Source: an uncultured Pseudomonadales bacterium | Lineage (GTDB): Bacteria > Pseudomonadota > Gammaproteobacteria > Pseudomonadales > Azotimanducaceae | Length of the DNA: 64,000 nucleotides | Direction: 5' to 3' | Assembly: GCA_951813295.1 (NCBI GenBank) | Contig: CATOTI010000002.1 | Location: forward strand, 496,001 to 560,000 | Shown: in pieces, positions 53,658 to 64,000 of the stretch | Numbering within the stretch: position 1 is the stretch's first letter | How the letters are laid out: each line of letters begins with the position of its first letter | Program-made: the position numbers and the translations under genes | Notes under the pieces: model-generated | What the model saw: the letters and a program-made list of their open reading frames with translations, nothing else | Told to the model about the DNA's origin: nothing | Database searches by the model: none

Positions 53658-54125
53658 ATGAGTGATTCGTTCACGATCCGAGCCATCGGCCGGGTGCGTT
53701 CGAGCCGGGCGGAGGCACGCGACGACGGCTGGGACGCGGAGACGACGTTCATCGATCTCGACGAAGCCGTCCTCGCATCGAGCGCCGTCGACGGCCTCGA
53801 GGCGTTTTCGCACATCGAAGTCGTCTATCTATTCCACGCGCTCGACGAAGGTGAGGTCGTCACGGGCGCGCGCCACCCACGCGGCAATCGCGATTGGCCT
53901 AAGGTCGGCATCCTGGCGCAGCGCGGGCGCAATCGCCCCAACCGGATCGGCGTCACGGCATGTGAGTTGCTCGGCGTTGACGGGATGACGCTCGGCGTGC
54001 GCGGCCTCGATGCGATCGACGGCACGCCCGTGGTCGACGTCAAACCCGTGATTCGCGAATTCCTGCCCCGCGGCGAGGTGACCGGCCCACCGTGGTCCGA
54101 GGAGATCATGGCGGCGTATTGGTGA
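53658..54125 (+). CDS. TsaA/TrmO-like tRNA (t6A37) methyltransferase
   Basis: IRAIGRVRSSR...LFHALDEGEVVTGARHPRGNRDWPKVGILAQRGRNRPNRIGVTACELLGVDG. Confidence 0.88.
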   Translation: MSDSFTIRAIGRVRSSRAEARDDGWDAETTFIDLDEAVLASSAVDGLEAFSHIEVVYLFHALDEGEVVTGARHPRGNRDWPKVGILAQRGRNRPNRIGVTACELLGVDGMTLGVRGLDAIDGTPVVDVKPVIREFLPRGEVTGPPWSEEIMAAYW

Positions 54126-54141
54126 GGAGAGGTGTCGTCTC

Positions 54142-55461
54142 CTAGCCATCCTCAAACGTTGCGTCGACCGCATCGCTCAAGCGCGCCACGAGTTCGCCTC
54201 GCTCGGTCTCGGAAAGAATGAAAGGTGGGGCCAGCAACACGTGATCGCCACGCTCGCCGTCCGCCGTACCGCTCATGGTGTAGCAGAGCAGTCCACGCGC
54301 CATCGCTTCGTGTTTGAGTCTCAGAAACACTTGTTCATCAGCCGGAAATGGCATCTTGCTCATCCGGTCCTGGACGAACTCGACCGCGAGCAAGAGACCT
54401 CGCCCACGGATATCGCCGACATGCGGATGGTTACCGAACGCGGCGCGTAGATCGTTCACGAGCGAAGCGCCAGTCTCGTTCACACGGGGAATCAATTCGT
54501 CTTGTTCGAGAACATCCAGCGTCGCGCACGCTGCGGCGGCCGCGATTGGATGAGCCATGAAGGTATGTCCGTGCTGGAAATACCCACGCTTTTCGAGCGG
54601 CGCTACGATTTCGGCGCGCGTCAGCATCGCCGAAACGGGCTGATAGCCCGCCGCGAGTCCTTTACCGATCACGACGATGTCCGGGCGAATCGCTTCCTTC
54701 TCGAACGCAAACAAGCTCCCGGTCCGCCCCATCCCACACATCACTTCATCGAGGATGAGATGAACGCCGAAGCGGTCGCAGACGGCCCGCACTCGCTCGA
54801 AGTAGTCCTCGACGGGAGGAATCGCGCCGGCAGTCGACCCACCGACCGTTTCAGCGACGAATCCCGCGACACGATCCGGTCCCAGGCGCTCGATTTCGGC
54901 TTCCAATTCCTGCGCAAGGCGAGCGGCGTAGGCGGCTCGCGATTCGCCATTCGGACGCTCGCGATACTCGAAGCAGGGGGCGACCAGGCACGGCTCACGC
55001 AATAGCGGTGCATAGGGTTCGCGGCGCGGGAGGTTGCCGCCAAGGCTCAGCGCACCAATCGTTGCGCCGTGATAGCTCTGCCGACGCGAGATATAGATCT
55101 CGCGGTGCGATTCACCACGATCCACCCAGTGCTGGCGTGAAAGCTTGATCGCCGCCTCGATCGCCTCCGAACCGCCGGTGAGCAACGCGACACGATCGAG
55201 CCCCGAACGGGCAATGAGGCGTCTGGCCAGGTCTTCAGCCGGGGCCGTGGTGAAAAACGACGAGTGCGCGAACGCGAGTTCGCCCGCTTGGCGACGGATC
55301 GCGGCAACGACACGATCTTCGCTGTGGCCGAGAATCGATACTGCGGCACCACCGCTCGCATCCAGGTATCGACGTCCGGCGGCATCGATCAGATAAACGC
55401 CGTCACCACCAACCGCGCGCGGATAGTCGGTGTCGAAACGGCGATGGATTAGGCCGGCCAC
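54142..55461 (-). CDS. Class III PLP-dependent aminotransferase
   Basis: YLDASGGAAVSILGHSEDRVVAAI...LTGGSEAIEAAIKLSRQHW...HLILDEVMCGMGRTGSLFAFEKEAIRPDIVVIGKGLAAGYQPVSAML. Confidence 0.93.
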   Translation of the reverse strand: MAGLIHRRFDTDYPRAVGGDGVYLIDAAGRRYLDASGGAAVSILGHSEDRVVAAIRRQAGELAFAHSSFFTTAPAEDLARRLIARSGLDRVALLTGGSEAIEAAIKLSRQHWVDRGESHREIYISRRQSYHGATIGALSLGGNLPRREPYAPLLREPCLVAPCFEYRERPNGESRAAYAARLAQELEAEIERLGPDRVAGFVAETVGGSTAGAIPPVEDYFERVRAVCDRFGVHLILDEVMCGMGRTGSLFAFEKEAIRPDIVVIGKGLAAGYQPVSAMLTRAEIVAPLEKRGYFQHGHTFMAHPIAAAAACATLDVLEQDELIPRVNETGASLVNDLRAAFGNHPHVGDIRGRGLLLAVEFVQDRMSKMPFPADEQVFLRLKHEAMARGLLCYTMSGTADGERGDHVLLAPPFILSETERGELVARLSDAVDATFEDG

Positions 55462-55470
55462 TGTCTCCCT

Positions 55471-56334
55471 CTAGAGGTAGGCGCTGATTCGCGCGAGTTC
55501 GGCATCGGTTTCCTTCACGACCGAAATCGCATCGACGCCGGCCTCCGCGGCGAGCAGCGTGATGAGGGCATGCGTTGCCGCGTGCGCCCCGGTGAACGAT
55601 TGAAAGAACGAGGGCGATTCGTCCGAGACCCCGAGCACCACGGACGCCGAACGCGCCACGGGAGAGAGGTCACTATCGGTAAGCGCGATCGAACGAACGC
55701 CCGCGTCCACCAGGAAATCCGTCACGTCCTTGGTGATCTGCGTGTACGGCGGAAGCGATACCACCAGCAGGCAGTCTCCGTCGTCCACGCCACGAAGACG
55801 TTCGTCGAGGAATCCGCCGCGTAAATCGAGCAGTTGGGAGTTGTCACGAAAGAGTCGGTAGGCGTAGTGAAAAAAGAAAGCCACCGAGTAGGCGCCACGC
55901 AAACCCAGGACGTAGACACGACGACTGGCAGCGATCACATCGACGGCTCGCTGAAAGACGTCATAACGATCAGGCGCGATCGTGTTCGCGACGTTCGCGA
56001 CGTCGCGCTCGCGAACTTCGTCGTAAAGCGCTTCGGCACCCGCCGTGCGGATACGCTGTTGCAGATCGCGAAGGTGATCCTCGTAGCTGGGCGCATCACC
56101 GCGCAGGCGATCGCGAAACGGCTCACGCAGACCGTCATACGAAGAAAAGCCGAGCGCTCTTGCGAGGCGGGACACCGTGGCCGGTTGCACACCAGCCGCG
56201 CGCGCGACGGCGCGCATCGAGACGAGGCCGACCTCTTCCGGATGATCGATGAAGAACCGCGCCGCACGCTGCAACTGCGGCGTCAGATCATCGAACGAAT
56301 CGATCAATCGTTGGCGTGTCTCCGCGTAGCTCAT
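55471..56334 (-). CDS. MurR/RpiR family transcriptional regulator
   Basis: LQRAARFFIDHPEEVGLVSMRAVARAAGVQPATVSRLARALGFSSYDGLREPFRDRL plus SIS domain. Confidence 0.92.
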   Translation of the reverse strand: MSYAETRQRLIDSFDDLTPQLQRAARFFIDHPEEVGLVSMRAVARAAGVQPATVSRLARALGFSSYDGLREPFRDRLRGDAPSYEDHLRDLQQRIRTAGAEALYDEVRERDVANVANTIAPDRYDVFQRAVDVIAASRRVYVLGLRGAYSVAFFFHYAYRLFRDNSQLLDLRGGFLDERLRGVDDGDCLLVVSLPPYTQITKDVTDFLVDAGVRSIALTDSDLSPVARSASVVLGVSDESPSFFQSFTGAHAATHALITLLAAEAGVDAISVVKETDAELARISAYL

Positions 56335-56452
56335 GATCCTCCCTATCGTGAAACAAACGTATCACACCGCCCCGATTGCCGGTTCAAACGTTGCACCGCC
56401 CCTATCGTTTAGCTACGGTCCGGCGACCACAAGATTCACAGGAACGTCATTG

Positions 56453-58929
56453 ATGTCGACGATCACTGAGAACGGACACGCACGCCGCCACCGGCGCGCC
56501 ACTTGGATCTCAAGCCAGGTATTTCTCCTCACCCTCTTCACAAGCCTCGCCCCCCCCCTCAATGCCGGCCAGCAGGTCGAGGAGGGCCAGACCGTCGCCG
56601 TCTTCATCGCGTCGGGCAACAGGAAACGGCCATGGTCGATCCAGACGACATCGAAGAAGTCATCGCGATCGGCACGCGTGGTCAGCCGCGCTGCGCCTCC
56701 GATTCGCCCGTCCCCGTCGAGGCGATCCGGAGCGAGGAACTCTTAGCCCTCGGCAACTCCGCCGATCTCACCGACAACCTGAAGATGCTGGTGCCGTCGT
56801 ACACCGCGACGCCCGCCACGGGGGACGGCAGCGCGTTCGTGCGCCCCACTTCACTCCGCGGTACCGCATCCAATCAGACCCTCGTGCTCGTCGACGGCAA
56901 ACGCCGGCATCGTTCCGCCCTCGTGCAGTTCTTCGCGCCGGCGGCCGGCAACGGCGCGCACGGCGTCGATATCGGCATGATCCCGTCGATCGCGCTCGAA
57001 CGGGTCGAAGTGTTGAAAGACGGGGCTGCCTCCCAGTACGGATCCGACGCCATCGCGGGGGTCATTAACTTCGTCACGAAAAACGATCGCGAAGGCGGGC
57101 AAGTCACTGCCCAGTGGGGCGAATTCTTCGACGGCGAAAACAGCATGCAGATCGCCGCCAACGTCGGCCTGCCCCTCGGCGATACCGGTTTCTTGAACTT
57201 GAGCATCGAGCGGATCGACAACGACGCGCTATCGCGCGGTATTCAACGACCCGACGCGCAGGCGTTGATCGACCAGGGTGCGCCGGTCGGTCTCGACGCC
57301 CCGTTTGGTGATGCGCCGCTCGCGCAGACCTGGGGTCGTCCGGAAACGGCAGCGACACGCTTCTTCGCGAACGCCGGCATCGACGTCTCCGACGACGACA
57401 TGCTCTATCTTCGCGTGGGCGCCGCCGATACCGAGGGGCGTTATCGATTCTTCTATCGAAACCCGCAGCATTCGAGCCTCGTGCCGTTGCGCGCCATGGG
57501 CTTCACCGGGCTTCCGGGCGGTTACACACCTTTCCTTGACGGGGATCAGAAGGACCTGTCGGTCGTCGGTGGTTTCGAAGGCATCACCGACGGCGGGATG
57601 AACTTCGATTTCTCGATCGGCTTCGGTCGCAACGAACTCGACTACTTCCTGAACAACACCACCAACCCCGACCTAGGCCTCGTCGGCGGCAATCCCGCGC
57701 AACGCGACTTCGACGTCGGCGGTTACGAGCAGGAAGAACTCAACCTCAACGCCGATTTCGCCATGTCGCTCGCCGACGACCTCGGCCTCGGTTTCGGTTT
57801 CGAATACCGCGAAGAGACCTACACCGCCGTCGCCGGCGAACCGGCTTCCTACCAGGGCGCGGGTTCCAACGGCCTGAAAGGCATCGCACCGCAGGACGCG
57901 GGTGCGTTCGAGCGAGACAACTGGGCCGTCTACGCGGACCTCGAGCACGACATCAATGAATCGTTGATGCTCCAGTACGCCGCGCGCTACGAGGACTACT
58001 CCGACTTCGGCGGGACGTTCAACGGCAAGTTGGCGGGTCTCGTTCGCGTCAACGATCGCTTCAGCTTGCGTGGCGCGGTCTCGACCGGCTTCCACGCGCC
58101 GACCCCGGGCCAGGCGAACGTACGGACCACGATCACGACGTTCGATGGTGTGACGGGACTGCAGGTCGAAGAGGGCCTGGTGCCTTCGACAGACCCTCGC
58201 GTCGCCACCGTCGGCGGCACCGCCCTCGCCGAAGAGAAGTCGACGAACTTCAGCGCGGGCTTCGCACTCGACATCGGTGACAACACGACCGTGACAGCGG
58301 ACTACTACCACATCGCCGTCGACGACCGGATCTACCGCACCGGCGACATCGCGGTGCCGGGTTCGACGAACACGATCTCGTTCTACACGAACGCACTCGA
58401 CGTCGAGCACAGCGGTATCGACCTCGTGGTCACCTCCGCCATCGATTGGTCGCCCTCTGTGGCAACGACGCTGACGTTCTCCTACAACCACAACCAGATC
58501 GACGTGGTATCGCAGTCCCTGGTTGGCGGCGTCCAGCCGGTGAGCGCAGGTCTCATCGAGGACATCGAGAACAACTACCCCGAAAACCGCTTCGTGGTCA
58601 CCGCCGTCACTGGCTTCTCGCCCGAATGGACGTTGATGCTGCGTGGCACGTTCTATGGCGAGCACTACGATGAACGCGGTCGCATCGGTGCGGCGTCAGC
58701 ACCGAGTGCCTTGATCGACTCGACGCTCTACGTCGACGCCGAGCTCGCCTACACGCCGAACGACCAGGTTCGCATCGCCCTTGGCGCGGTGAACATCTTC
58801 GATGAGTTCATCGACACGATCGGCCCGCCGAACTCCAACCGGCTCAGCGTCGGCCTGCAGTACCCGCGCCGAAGTGCGGCGAACTACGAAGGCGGATCGC
58901 TTTACCTTCGCGGCAACTACTTCTTCTAA
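56453..58929 (+). CDS. TonB-dependent receptor; signal peptide and mature body are in different frames in this assembly
   Basis: Frame-2 MSTITENGHARRHRRATWISSQVFLLTLFTSLAPPLNAGQQVEEG; frame-1 DDIEEVIAIGTR...SLRGTASNQTLVLVDGKRRHRSALVQ...IALERVEVLKDGAASQYGSDAIAGVINFVTK...C-terminal YLRGNYFF. Confidence 0.85.
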
Positions 58930-58976
58930 GCCACCCACGCTCGCCGCGGATCCAAAACGACCGCGGCGAGTGACGC

Positions 58977-61094
58977 CTAATCGCCCATCGCCGCCGCGTG
59001 GGCCTGGCGACGGATGTACTGTCGCAGCGCCTCGAGTTGACGGTCGGTGAGATCAGGAAACGCCGGCATCGCGCGCGATACCCGGGCACCATCACGCACG
59101 ATCGAGCGGAACACCGGTTCGGTTTCTGAAAGCGTCATGGCGGAAGCACGAAGGTCCGGCGCCATGCCGCCGGCGATGGCTTCGCCCCCGTGGCAACCGA
59201 TGCACATCTTCACCAGGTAGAGTTCCTCGCCTTCGAGCGCAAGCTCTTCGTCGACCTCGAAATCCGCTTCGACGATCGGCTCGGGGAAATACGGCGGCGG
59301 TTGCGTCGGAACCTCGCTTTCGGCGCCGAGAGCAAACGCGATCAGCCGTCGTTTGTGAACGCCATAGGCCCAACCGTGGGCTTCCGGTCCTTCACCCATT
59401 CGTGCGGCATAGGCACCACCAAAACCGACGAGTACGGCGACATACTGCACGCCGTCGATGCGATAGGTAATGGGTGGCGCAGAGATGCCGAGGCCGGTAT
59501 CGAAGGACCAGAGTTCATCGCCCGTCTTTGCGTCGTACGCTTTGAACCAACCACTCGTCTCACCCTGGAAGACGAGATTTCCCGCCGTCGTGAGCGTGCC
59601 GGATCCCCACGGTTCCGCCTGCGGCACCGACCAGACCTGTCGTTTCTCGACTGGATCCCACGCCTGCAGTTCGCCCTGGTAGTCCCGCGGCTGAGGTCCC
59701 ATCAGGAAACCCACGGCCGTATTGAGCTCGAACGGCGCCGGTTTGTACGTCTCTTCTTCGAACGTCGTGTCGTCGAAGTCCGTCGAAAGATGCAACGTCG
59801 GTAGATAGACCAAACCCGTCCCCGGGTTGTACGACATCGCGTGCCAGCTGTGTGCGCCCAACGGCGACGGCGTGATGACTTCCCGGCCGTCTTCGTAGCG
59901 CGCGCCCTCACGCTCGACCGGGCGGCCCGTCTCGAGATCGACGTGCGTCGCCCAGTTGACGTCGGCAAAGGCGTCCGCCGAGATCAGGCGTCCATCGGTC
60001 CGATCGATGACGTAGAAGAAACCGTTCTTCGGCGCGTGCAGTAGTGCTTTGACTGTCTCGCCGTCGATTTCGAGATCCGCGAGCACGATGTCCATGTTCG
60101 AGTTGTAGTCCCAGGTCTCGCCGGGCGTCGTCTGGTAGTGCCAGAGGTATTCACCCGTGTCGGGATCAAGCGCCACGATCGAGCAAAGGAAGAGGTTGTC
60201 GCCGCCACCGGGGCTACGCATTTTCTGATTCCACGGTGAGCCGTTACCCGTGCCGATGTAGATGGCATCGAGTTCCTCGTCGTAGGTGAACCCGTGCCAG
60301 GCGTTGCCCCCGCCGCCCTGCTCCCACCATTTACCGGTCCATGTTTCGGCCGCCATTTCCATGGCCGCGTTCTCGAAACCATCCGCCGGGTTGCCCGGCA
60401 CGATATGAAAACGCCAGGCGAGATCACCCGTCTCGGCGTCGTAGGCCGAAACGAATCCGCGCGCGGCGCCGTTCTCGGTCCCGCCGTTGCCGATCAGCAC
60501 CTTGCCTTTGAAAGCTTTGGGCGCGCCGGTGATGTAGAGCGGCTCACCAAGATCAAAGGTTCGGGTCGACCAGATGAGCTCACCCTGATCGAGGGACAAC
60601 GCGAGCAACCGCCCGTCCCAGGTGGCGGCGAAAAGCTTGTCGCCGTAGATCGCGAGCCCGCGGTTGTGCACCATGCCGGCCTGTTTGCGGCCACGGATTT
60701 CATCCGCGACTCGCGGGTCGTACTCCCAGAGGAGTTCACCCGACGTCGCATCGACCGCGCGTACGACGTTCATCGTCCCCGTGAAGTAGAGCACCCCGTC
60801 GAGCACCAGCGGTGTGGCGACGAGACCAACGTCATTGGGGAGATCCAGATACCAGGAAACCCCGAGATCGCTCACCGACTTCGTATCGATATCGGTCAGC
60901 GGGCTAAATCGTTGCTCGTTGTGGTTGCGACCGTAAGCGAGCCAATCGGCCGTATTGGATACGTCCGCGATCTCGCGATCCGTGATCCGCGGTACGCCAT
61001 CCGCGGCCATCGCGATCGAACCGAGCGTCGCCACGACGACGAGCAGGAACCGTTTCAGGGTGCCCATCACCCTCCCCCCAAGGTTGTCCGACAC
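58977..61094 (-). CDS. PQQ-dependent quinohemoprotein alcohol dehydrogenase
   Basis: DWLAYGRNHNEQRFSPLTDI...propeller repeats...C-terminal cytochrome c motif CIGCHGG; signal peptide. Confidence 0.92.
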   Translation of the reverse strand: MSDNLGGRVMGTLKRFLLVVVATLGSIAMAADGVPRITDREIADVSNTADWLAYGRNHNEQRFSPLTDIDTKSVSDLGVSWYLDLPNDVGLVATPLVLDGVLYFTGTMNVVRAVDATSGELLWEYDPRVADEIRGRKQAGMVHNRGLAIYGDKLFAATWDGRLLALSLDQGELIWSTRTFDLGEPLYITGAPKAFKGKVLIGNGGTENGAARGFVSAYDAETGDLAWRFHIVPGNPADGFENAAMEMAAETWTGKWWEQGGGGNAWHGFTYDEELDAIYIGTGNGSPWNQKMRSPGGGDNLFLCSIVALDPDTGEYLWHYQTTPGETWDYNSNMDIVLADLEIDGETVKALLHAPKNGFFYVIDRTDGRLISADAFADVNWATHVDLETGRPVEREGARYEDGREVITPSPLGAHSWHAMSYNPGTGLVYLPTLHLSTDFDDTTFEEETYKPAPFELNTAVGFLMGPQPRDYQGELQAWDPVEKRQVWSVPQAEPWGSGTLTTAGNLVFQGETSGWFKAYDAKTGDELWSFDTGLGISAPPITYRIDGVQYVAVLVGFGGAYAARMGEGPEAHGWAYGVHKRRLIAFALGAESEVPTQPPPYFPEPIVEADFEVDEELALEGEELYLVKMCIGCHGGEAIAGGMAPDLRASAMTLSETEPVFRSIVRDGARVSRAMPAFPDLTDRQLEALRQYIRRQAHAAAMGD

Positions 61095-61195
61095 GCCGAG
61101 CGTACCCCGGAACGCTCGTTTGCGCGCGTCGCGCGTCGCCCTCAGGGACCATGCGGTTGTCGCCAGACGAACATCACCTCGCGAACGCGGGCACG

Positions 61196-62479
61196 CTAGT
61201 CGGTCTTGTAGACCTCACCGCCTTTCATGACGAACGACACCGATTCCATCACTTCGATGTCTTCGAGCGGTGAGCCATCGACCGCGATGATGTCCGCGTA
61301 AAGCCCGGGCTCGATTCGCCCGACGCGGTCTTCCCAGTCGAGCAACGCCGCCGATCTGATCGTCGCTGCCTGCAACGCCTCGAGCGGCGTCATGCCGAAA
61401 CGCACCATCCGGGCGAACTGCTTACCGTTGTCGCCGTGCGGAAAGATGCCCGCATCACTACCGAAGACGACGTTGGCGCCTCGCTCGACCGCCATCCGGA
61501 AGCTCTCTCGCTGGATCGTCCCCACCTGGAGTTCCTTGTCGAGGTTCTCCTCTGGAACGCCGTTCTTCTCACCTTCGCTCAACGTGTATTCGGTGTTGTA
61601 GATGTCCATCGACAGCGCCGTGCCGTGTTGTTTGGCGAGCCGAATCGTCTCGCGATCCAGGTAGCTCGCGTGCTCGATCGAATCGACGCCCGCACGAATG
61701 GCGAATCGAATGCCTTCGTTGCCGTGGGCATGGGCCGCGACACGCCGGCCATGCATGTGCGCTTCGTCCACGATCGCCTGCATTTCCTCGAAGGTGTACT
61801 GGCGCTGACCGAGCTTCGTGCCTTTCGAGAACACACCACCCGTCGCGCAGAACTTGATCAGGTCTACGCCGTATTTGACGTTCTCACGCACCTTCTCGCG
61901 AATCGCCCAGGGGCCGTCGGCAACGCCGTCGCTGCGTTGAGCAAACGAGTGATTGAGGGTGTTGCTGTCACAGTGGCCACCCGTGATGCCGAGCCCTGGA
62001 CCCGAGACCGCCATCCGCGGACCGGGAACTTCTCCCGCGTCGATGGCGTTGCGTAGCGCCACATCCTGATAGTCGCCCGCGCCGACGTTGCGTATCGACG
62101 TGAATCCGGCCAGCAGCGTACGTTCGACATTCACCACGCCGCCGATCAGGCGGCGGTGCGGCGACTGGAAGAGCCCGGAGAAGTAGCTGCGCGCGAGCCC
62201 GCGCACGACATGGGTGTGCATATCCATCACACCCGGCAGGACGAACTTGTCGCCGAGATCGATGACGTTCGCACCGTCGGGAATCGCGATGTCGCCGCCG
62301 ACCGCTTCGATCCGATCGCCCCTGACGTGCACGATCTGATCGCTGAGCGTCTCGCCGGTCGCGACATCGAGCAAAACACCCGCTTTCACGAACACATCGG
62401 GCTCGTCCGCGGGCGACTCGACGCCATAAGCCAGGAGGACAACGGCCAGTGCAATGAGAGGTGGTTTCGGGAGATTCAT
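61196..62479 (-). CDS. Metal-dependent amidohydrolase family protein
   Basis: Signal peptide; VIDLGDKFVLPGVMDMHTHVVRG...GRRVAAHAHGNEGIRFAIRAGVDSIEHASYLD...VVFGSDAGIFPHGDN. Confidence 0.92.
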   Translation of the reverse strand: MNLPKPPLIALAVVLLAYGVESPADEPDVFVKAGVLLDVATGETLSDQIVHVRGDRIEAVGGDIAIPDGANVIDLGDKFVLPGVMDMHTHVVRGLARSYFSGLFQSPHRRLIGGVVNVERTLLAGFTSIRNVGAGDYQDVALRNAIDAGEVPGPRMAVSGPGLGITGGHCDSNTLNHSFAQRSDGVADGPWAIREKVRENVKYGVDLIKFCATGGVFSKGTKLGQRQYTFEEMQAIVDEAHMHGRRVAAHAHGNEGIRFAIRAGVDSIEHASYLDRETIRLAKQHGTALSMDIYNTEYTLSEGEKNGVPEENLDKELQVGTIQRESFRMAVERGANVVFGSDAGIFPHGDNGKQFARMVRFGMTPLEALQAATIRSAALLDWEDRVGRIEPGLYADIIAVDGSPLEDIEVMESVSFVMKGGEVYKTD

Positions 62480-62513
62480 CTTCTCTAGTCAGTCCGCGAT
62501 GGCGGTTCTGACA

Positions 62514-63629
62514 CTACGCCTTCGCCGCCAGCCAATCAGCAATGAGATCCGCTACGTCCGACCGCGCGCGAGCCGGCGTCTCAAGGTAGTGATCGCCTTC
62601 GATCATGTGCAGCGTCTTGTCGGATGACGCGAGCGAGTCGTGGATGAATTGCGCATCCGTTGGGAAAACGCCCGTGTCCGCGTCCGCTTGGACGACGAGC
62701 GCTGGCGCCGTGATGCGGCCGAGATGAGGCGCCCCCCGACAGAACGATTCCCGCAGGCTCCACATCGAAAGCCAGGTGCGTAACGTATTCGTGAGACCGA
62801 TGCCTCGGGGCGAGAAATTGGCCGCTTTCGGGTCCCCGGCGTAGCACCAGCGTGGTTTTCGCTTCGACGGATCGATGGTCGGATCCATCAGGCGCAGATC
62901 CGCCCATGTGCGATAGAGGTTGAACGCCCGATCCGCCATGCCGTGTGCTTTCAGCCGATCGAGTTCTTCGAAGCACCAATCGGTGATTTTGTCGTTGCGG
63001 GCTTTCTGTGCCGCGCGGTACTGATTGATGAAATCGTGCGAATACGGCGGTCCGTTCGCCTCGTCGTACATGTTGAGGTCCGGATCGATGCTCGTCGGAT
63101 CACCTTCGTCGACGATCGACGGATCAAACCAATCGGTGAGGACCTCGGGCCGCCCACCATGGGCGCAAAGCGAGATGTAGAGGTCACCAGAACCGATCTC
63201 GTGCAACGCGTCCGGTAAGCGCATTCCCGGCGTCACGGTCATCGTCACGCCTGTCGACTGGGACTGGTATGCGCCCATCAACGAACCCCCGCCGGAATTG
63301 CCGAGCAAGACCACGGTTTCGACACCCGCCGTCTCCCTGAGCCAACGGACACCCACGCCGATATCGATCAGCGCGTGTTCGAGAAGGAAGTATTGCTCGA
63401 GACCACGGAAGCGCGTGTTCCAACCGAGAAAGCCGTAGCCGCGTTCGGCCATGAACTCGCCGAGATAGTGCTCACTGAAATCGACGTTGTAGTGCGTCGC
63501 GATCAAAGCGACTTTCGGCATGGTGCCGGTCGGGTGGACGTAGATGCCCTGGCAGGGATGAAAGCCGGCGCCGTTACGCGACGCCGTGGGCGAATCGAGC
63601 GAAATGAAAGTCCGAGTGACGTCAACCAT
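62514..63629 (-). CDS. Alpha/beta hydrolase family protein
   Basis: MVDVTRTFISLDSPTASRNGAG...VVLLGNSGGGSLMGAYQ (GNSGGG nucleophile elbow)...ALVVQADADTGVF...EGDHYL. Confidence 0.85.
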   Translation of the reverse strand: MVDVTRTFISLDSPTASRNGAGFHPCQGIYVHPTGTMPKVALIATHYNVDFSEHYLGEFMAERGYGFLGWNTRFRGLEQYFLLEHALIDIGVGVRWLRETAGVETVVLLGNSGGGSLMGAYQSQSTGVTMTVTPGMRLPDALHEIGSGDLYISLCAHGGRPEVLTDWFDPSIVDEGDPTSIDPDLNMYDEANGPPYSHDFINQYRAAQKARNDKITDWCFEELDRLKAHGMADRAFNLYRTWADLRLMDPTIDPSKRKPRWCYAGDPKAANFSPRGIGLTNTLRTWLSMWSLRESFCRGAPHLGRITAPALVVQADADTGVFPTDAQFIHDSLASSDKTLHMIEGDHYLETPARARSDVADLIADWLAAKA

Positions 63630-63737
63630 CGCGAGAATCCCTTCTGCAATAACCGCACGGCAATGCCCAGCGGCGAGGTAGCTGTTGCGTCCGCGTTTGC
63701 GCCACGCGAGCCTTAGGTAAACCGTCGAAGGCGAACC

Positions 63738-64000
63738 ATGCAAGAACGGCAGCTCATCGAAGCCATCAGAGCGCTTTCGCCCATGATCGAGGATCGGGCC
63801 GCGGAGGCGACGCGCCTGCGCCGACCGGTCGATGCGGTCATGCAGGCGGTCGAGGCGACCGAGGTATACCGATATTTCGTACCCAAACGCTTCGGCGGGT
63901 TCGAGTTCAGCCTCGAAGGGTTCATGGAGATCGGCACGATTCTCGGCGCCGCCGATGTCGCCACCGGGTGGGTCGTGACGTTCTATATCGAGCACAACTG
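63738..64000 (+). CDS. Acyl-CoA dehydrogenase / flavin monooxygenase-like protein (partial, runs off window)
   Basis: MQERQLIEAIRALSPMIEDRAAEATRLRRPVDAVMQAVEATEVYRYFVPKRFGGFEFSLEGFMEIGTILGAADVATGWVVTFYIEHN. Confidence 0.75.
   Translation, partial: MQERQLIEAIRALSPMIEDRAAEATRLRRPVDAVMQAVEATEVYRYFVPKRFGGFEFSLEGFMEIGTILGAADVATGWVVTFYIEHN

Noticed and set aside
57673-58665. 330-aa minus-strand ORF
   Set aside because: Antisense shadow of the TonB-dependent receptor.

Overview
Roughly 64 kb of a high-GC bacterial chromosome. The gene content looks gammaproteobacterial: ttcA, sbcB, homodimeric aceE/aceF, yajQ, ampD/nadC, groESL. About 50 protein-coding genes are supportable. The left part (1-34.8 kb) is mostly housekeeping. 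An accessory island at about 34.8-38.5 kb holds an IS256-family and an IS110-family element, each inserted into a different copy of a hairpin-rich repeat. The right part (38.6-64 kb) is a catabolic/hydrolase neighbourhood: DMFase-like amidohydrolase, fused CaiB CoA-transferase, copper amine oxidase, PQQ alcohol dehydrogenase, amidohydrolases and a TonB receptor. Main observations: (1) a GrdB-like gene on the minus strand interrupted by one in-frame UGA in a U-x-x-C-T motif, with a bSECIS-like hairpin (GGUCA loop 17 nt after the UGA), so a likely selenoprotein that an ORF caller splits in two; (2) two IS insertions in two paralogous repeat copies, so both empty sites can be reconstructed, with an 8-bp AGATTCCC duplication for the IS256 element; (3) a cluster of hairpins with a covarying pair between groEL and its terminator, plus a CIRCE operator and a leader hairpin upstream of groES; (4) a GH108 muramidase with TGA at a Trp position; (5) a secreted stand-alone domain resembling the SAM hydroxide adenosyltransferase C-terminal domain. 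Product names come from reading the translations; no database search was run.
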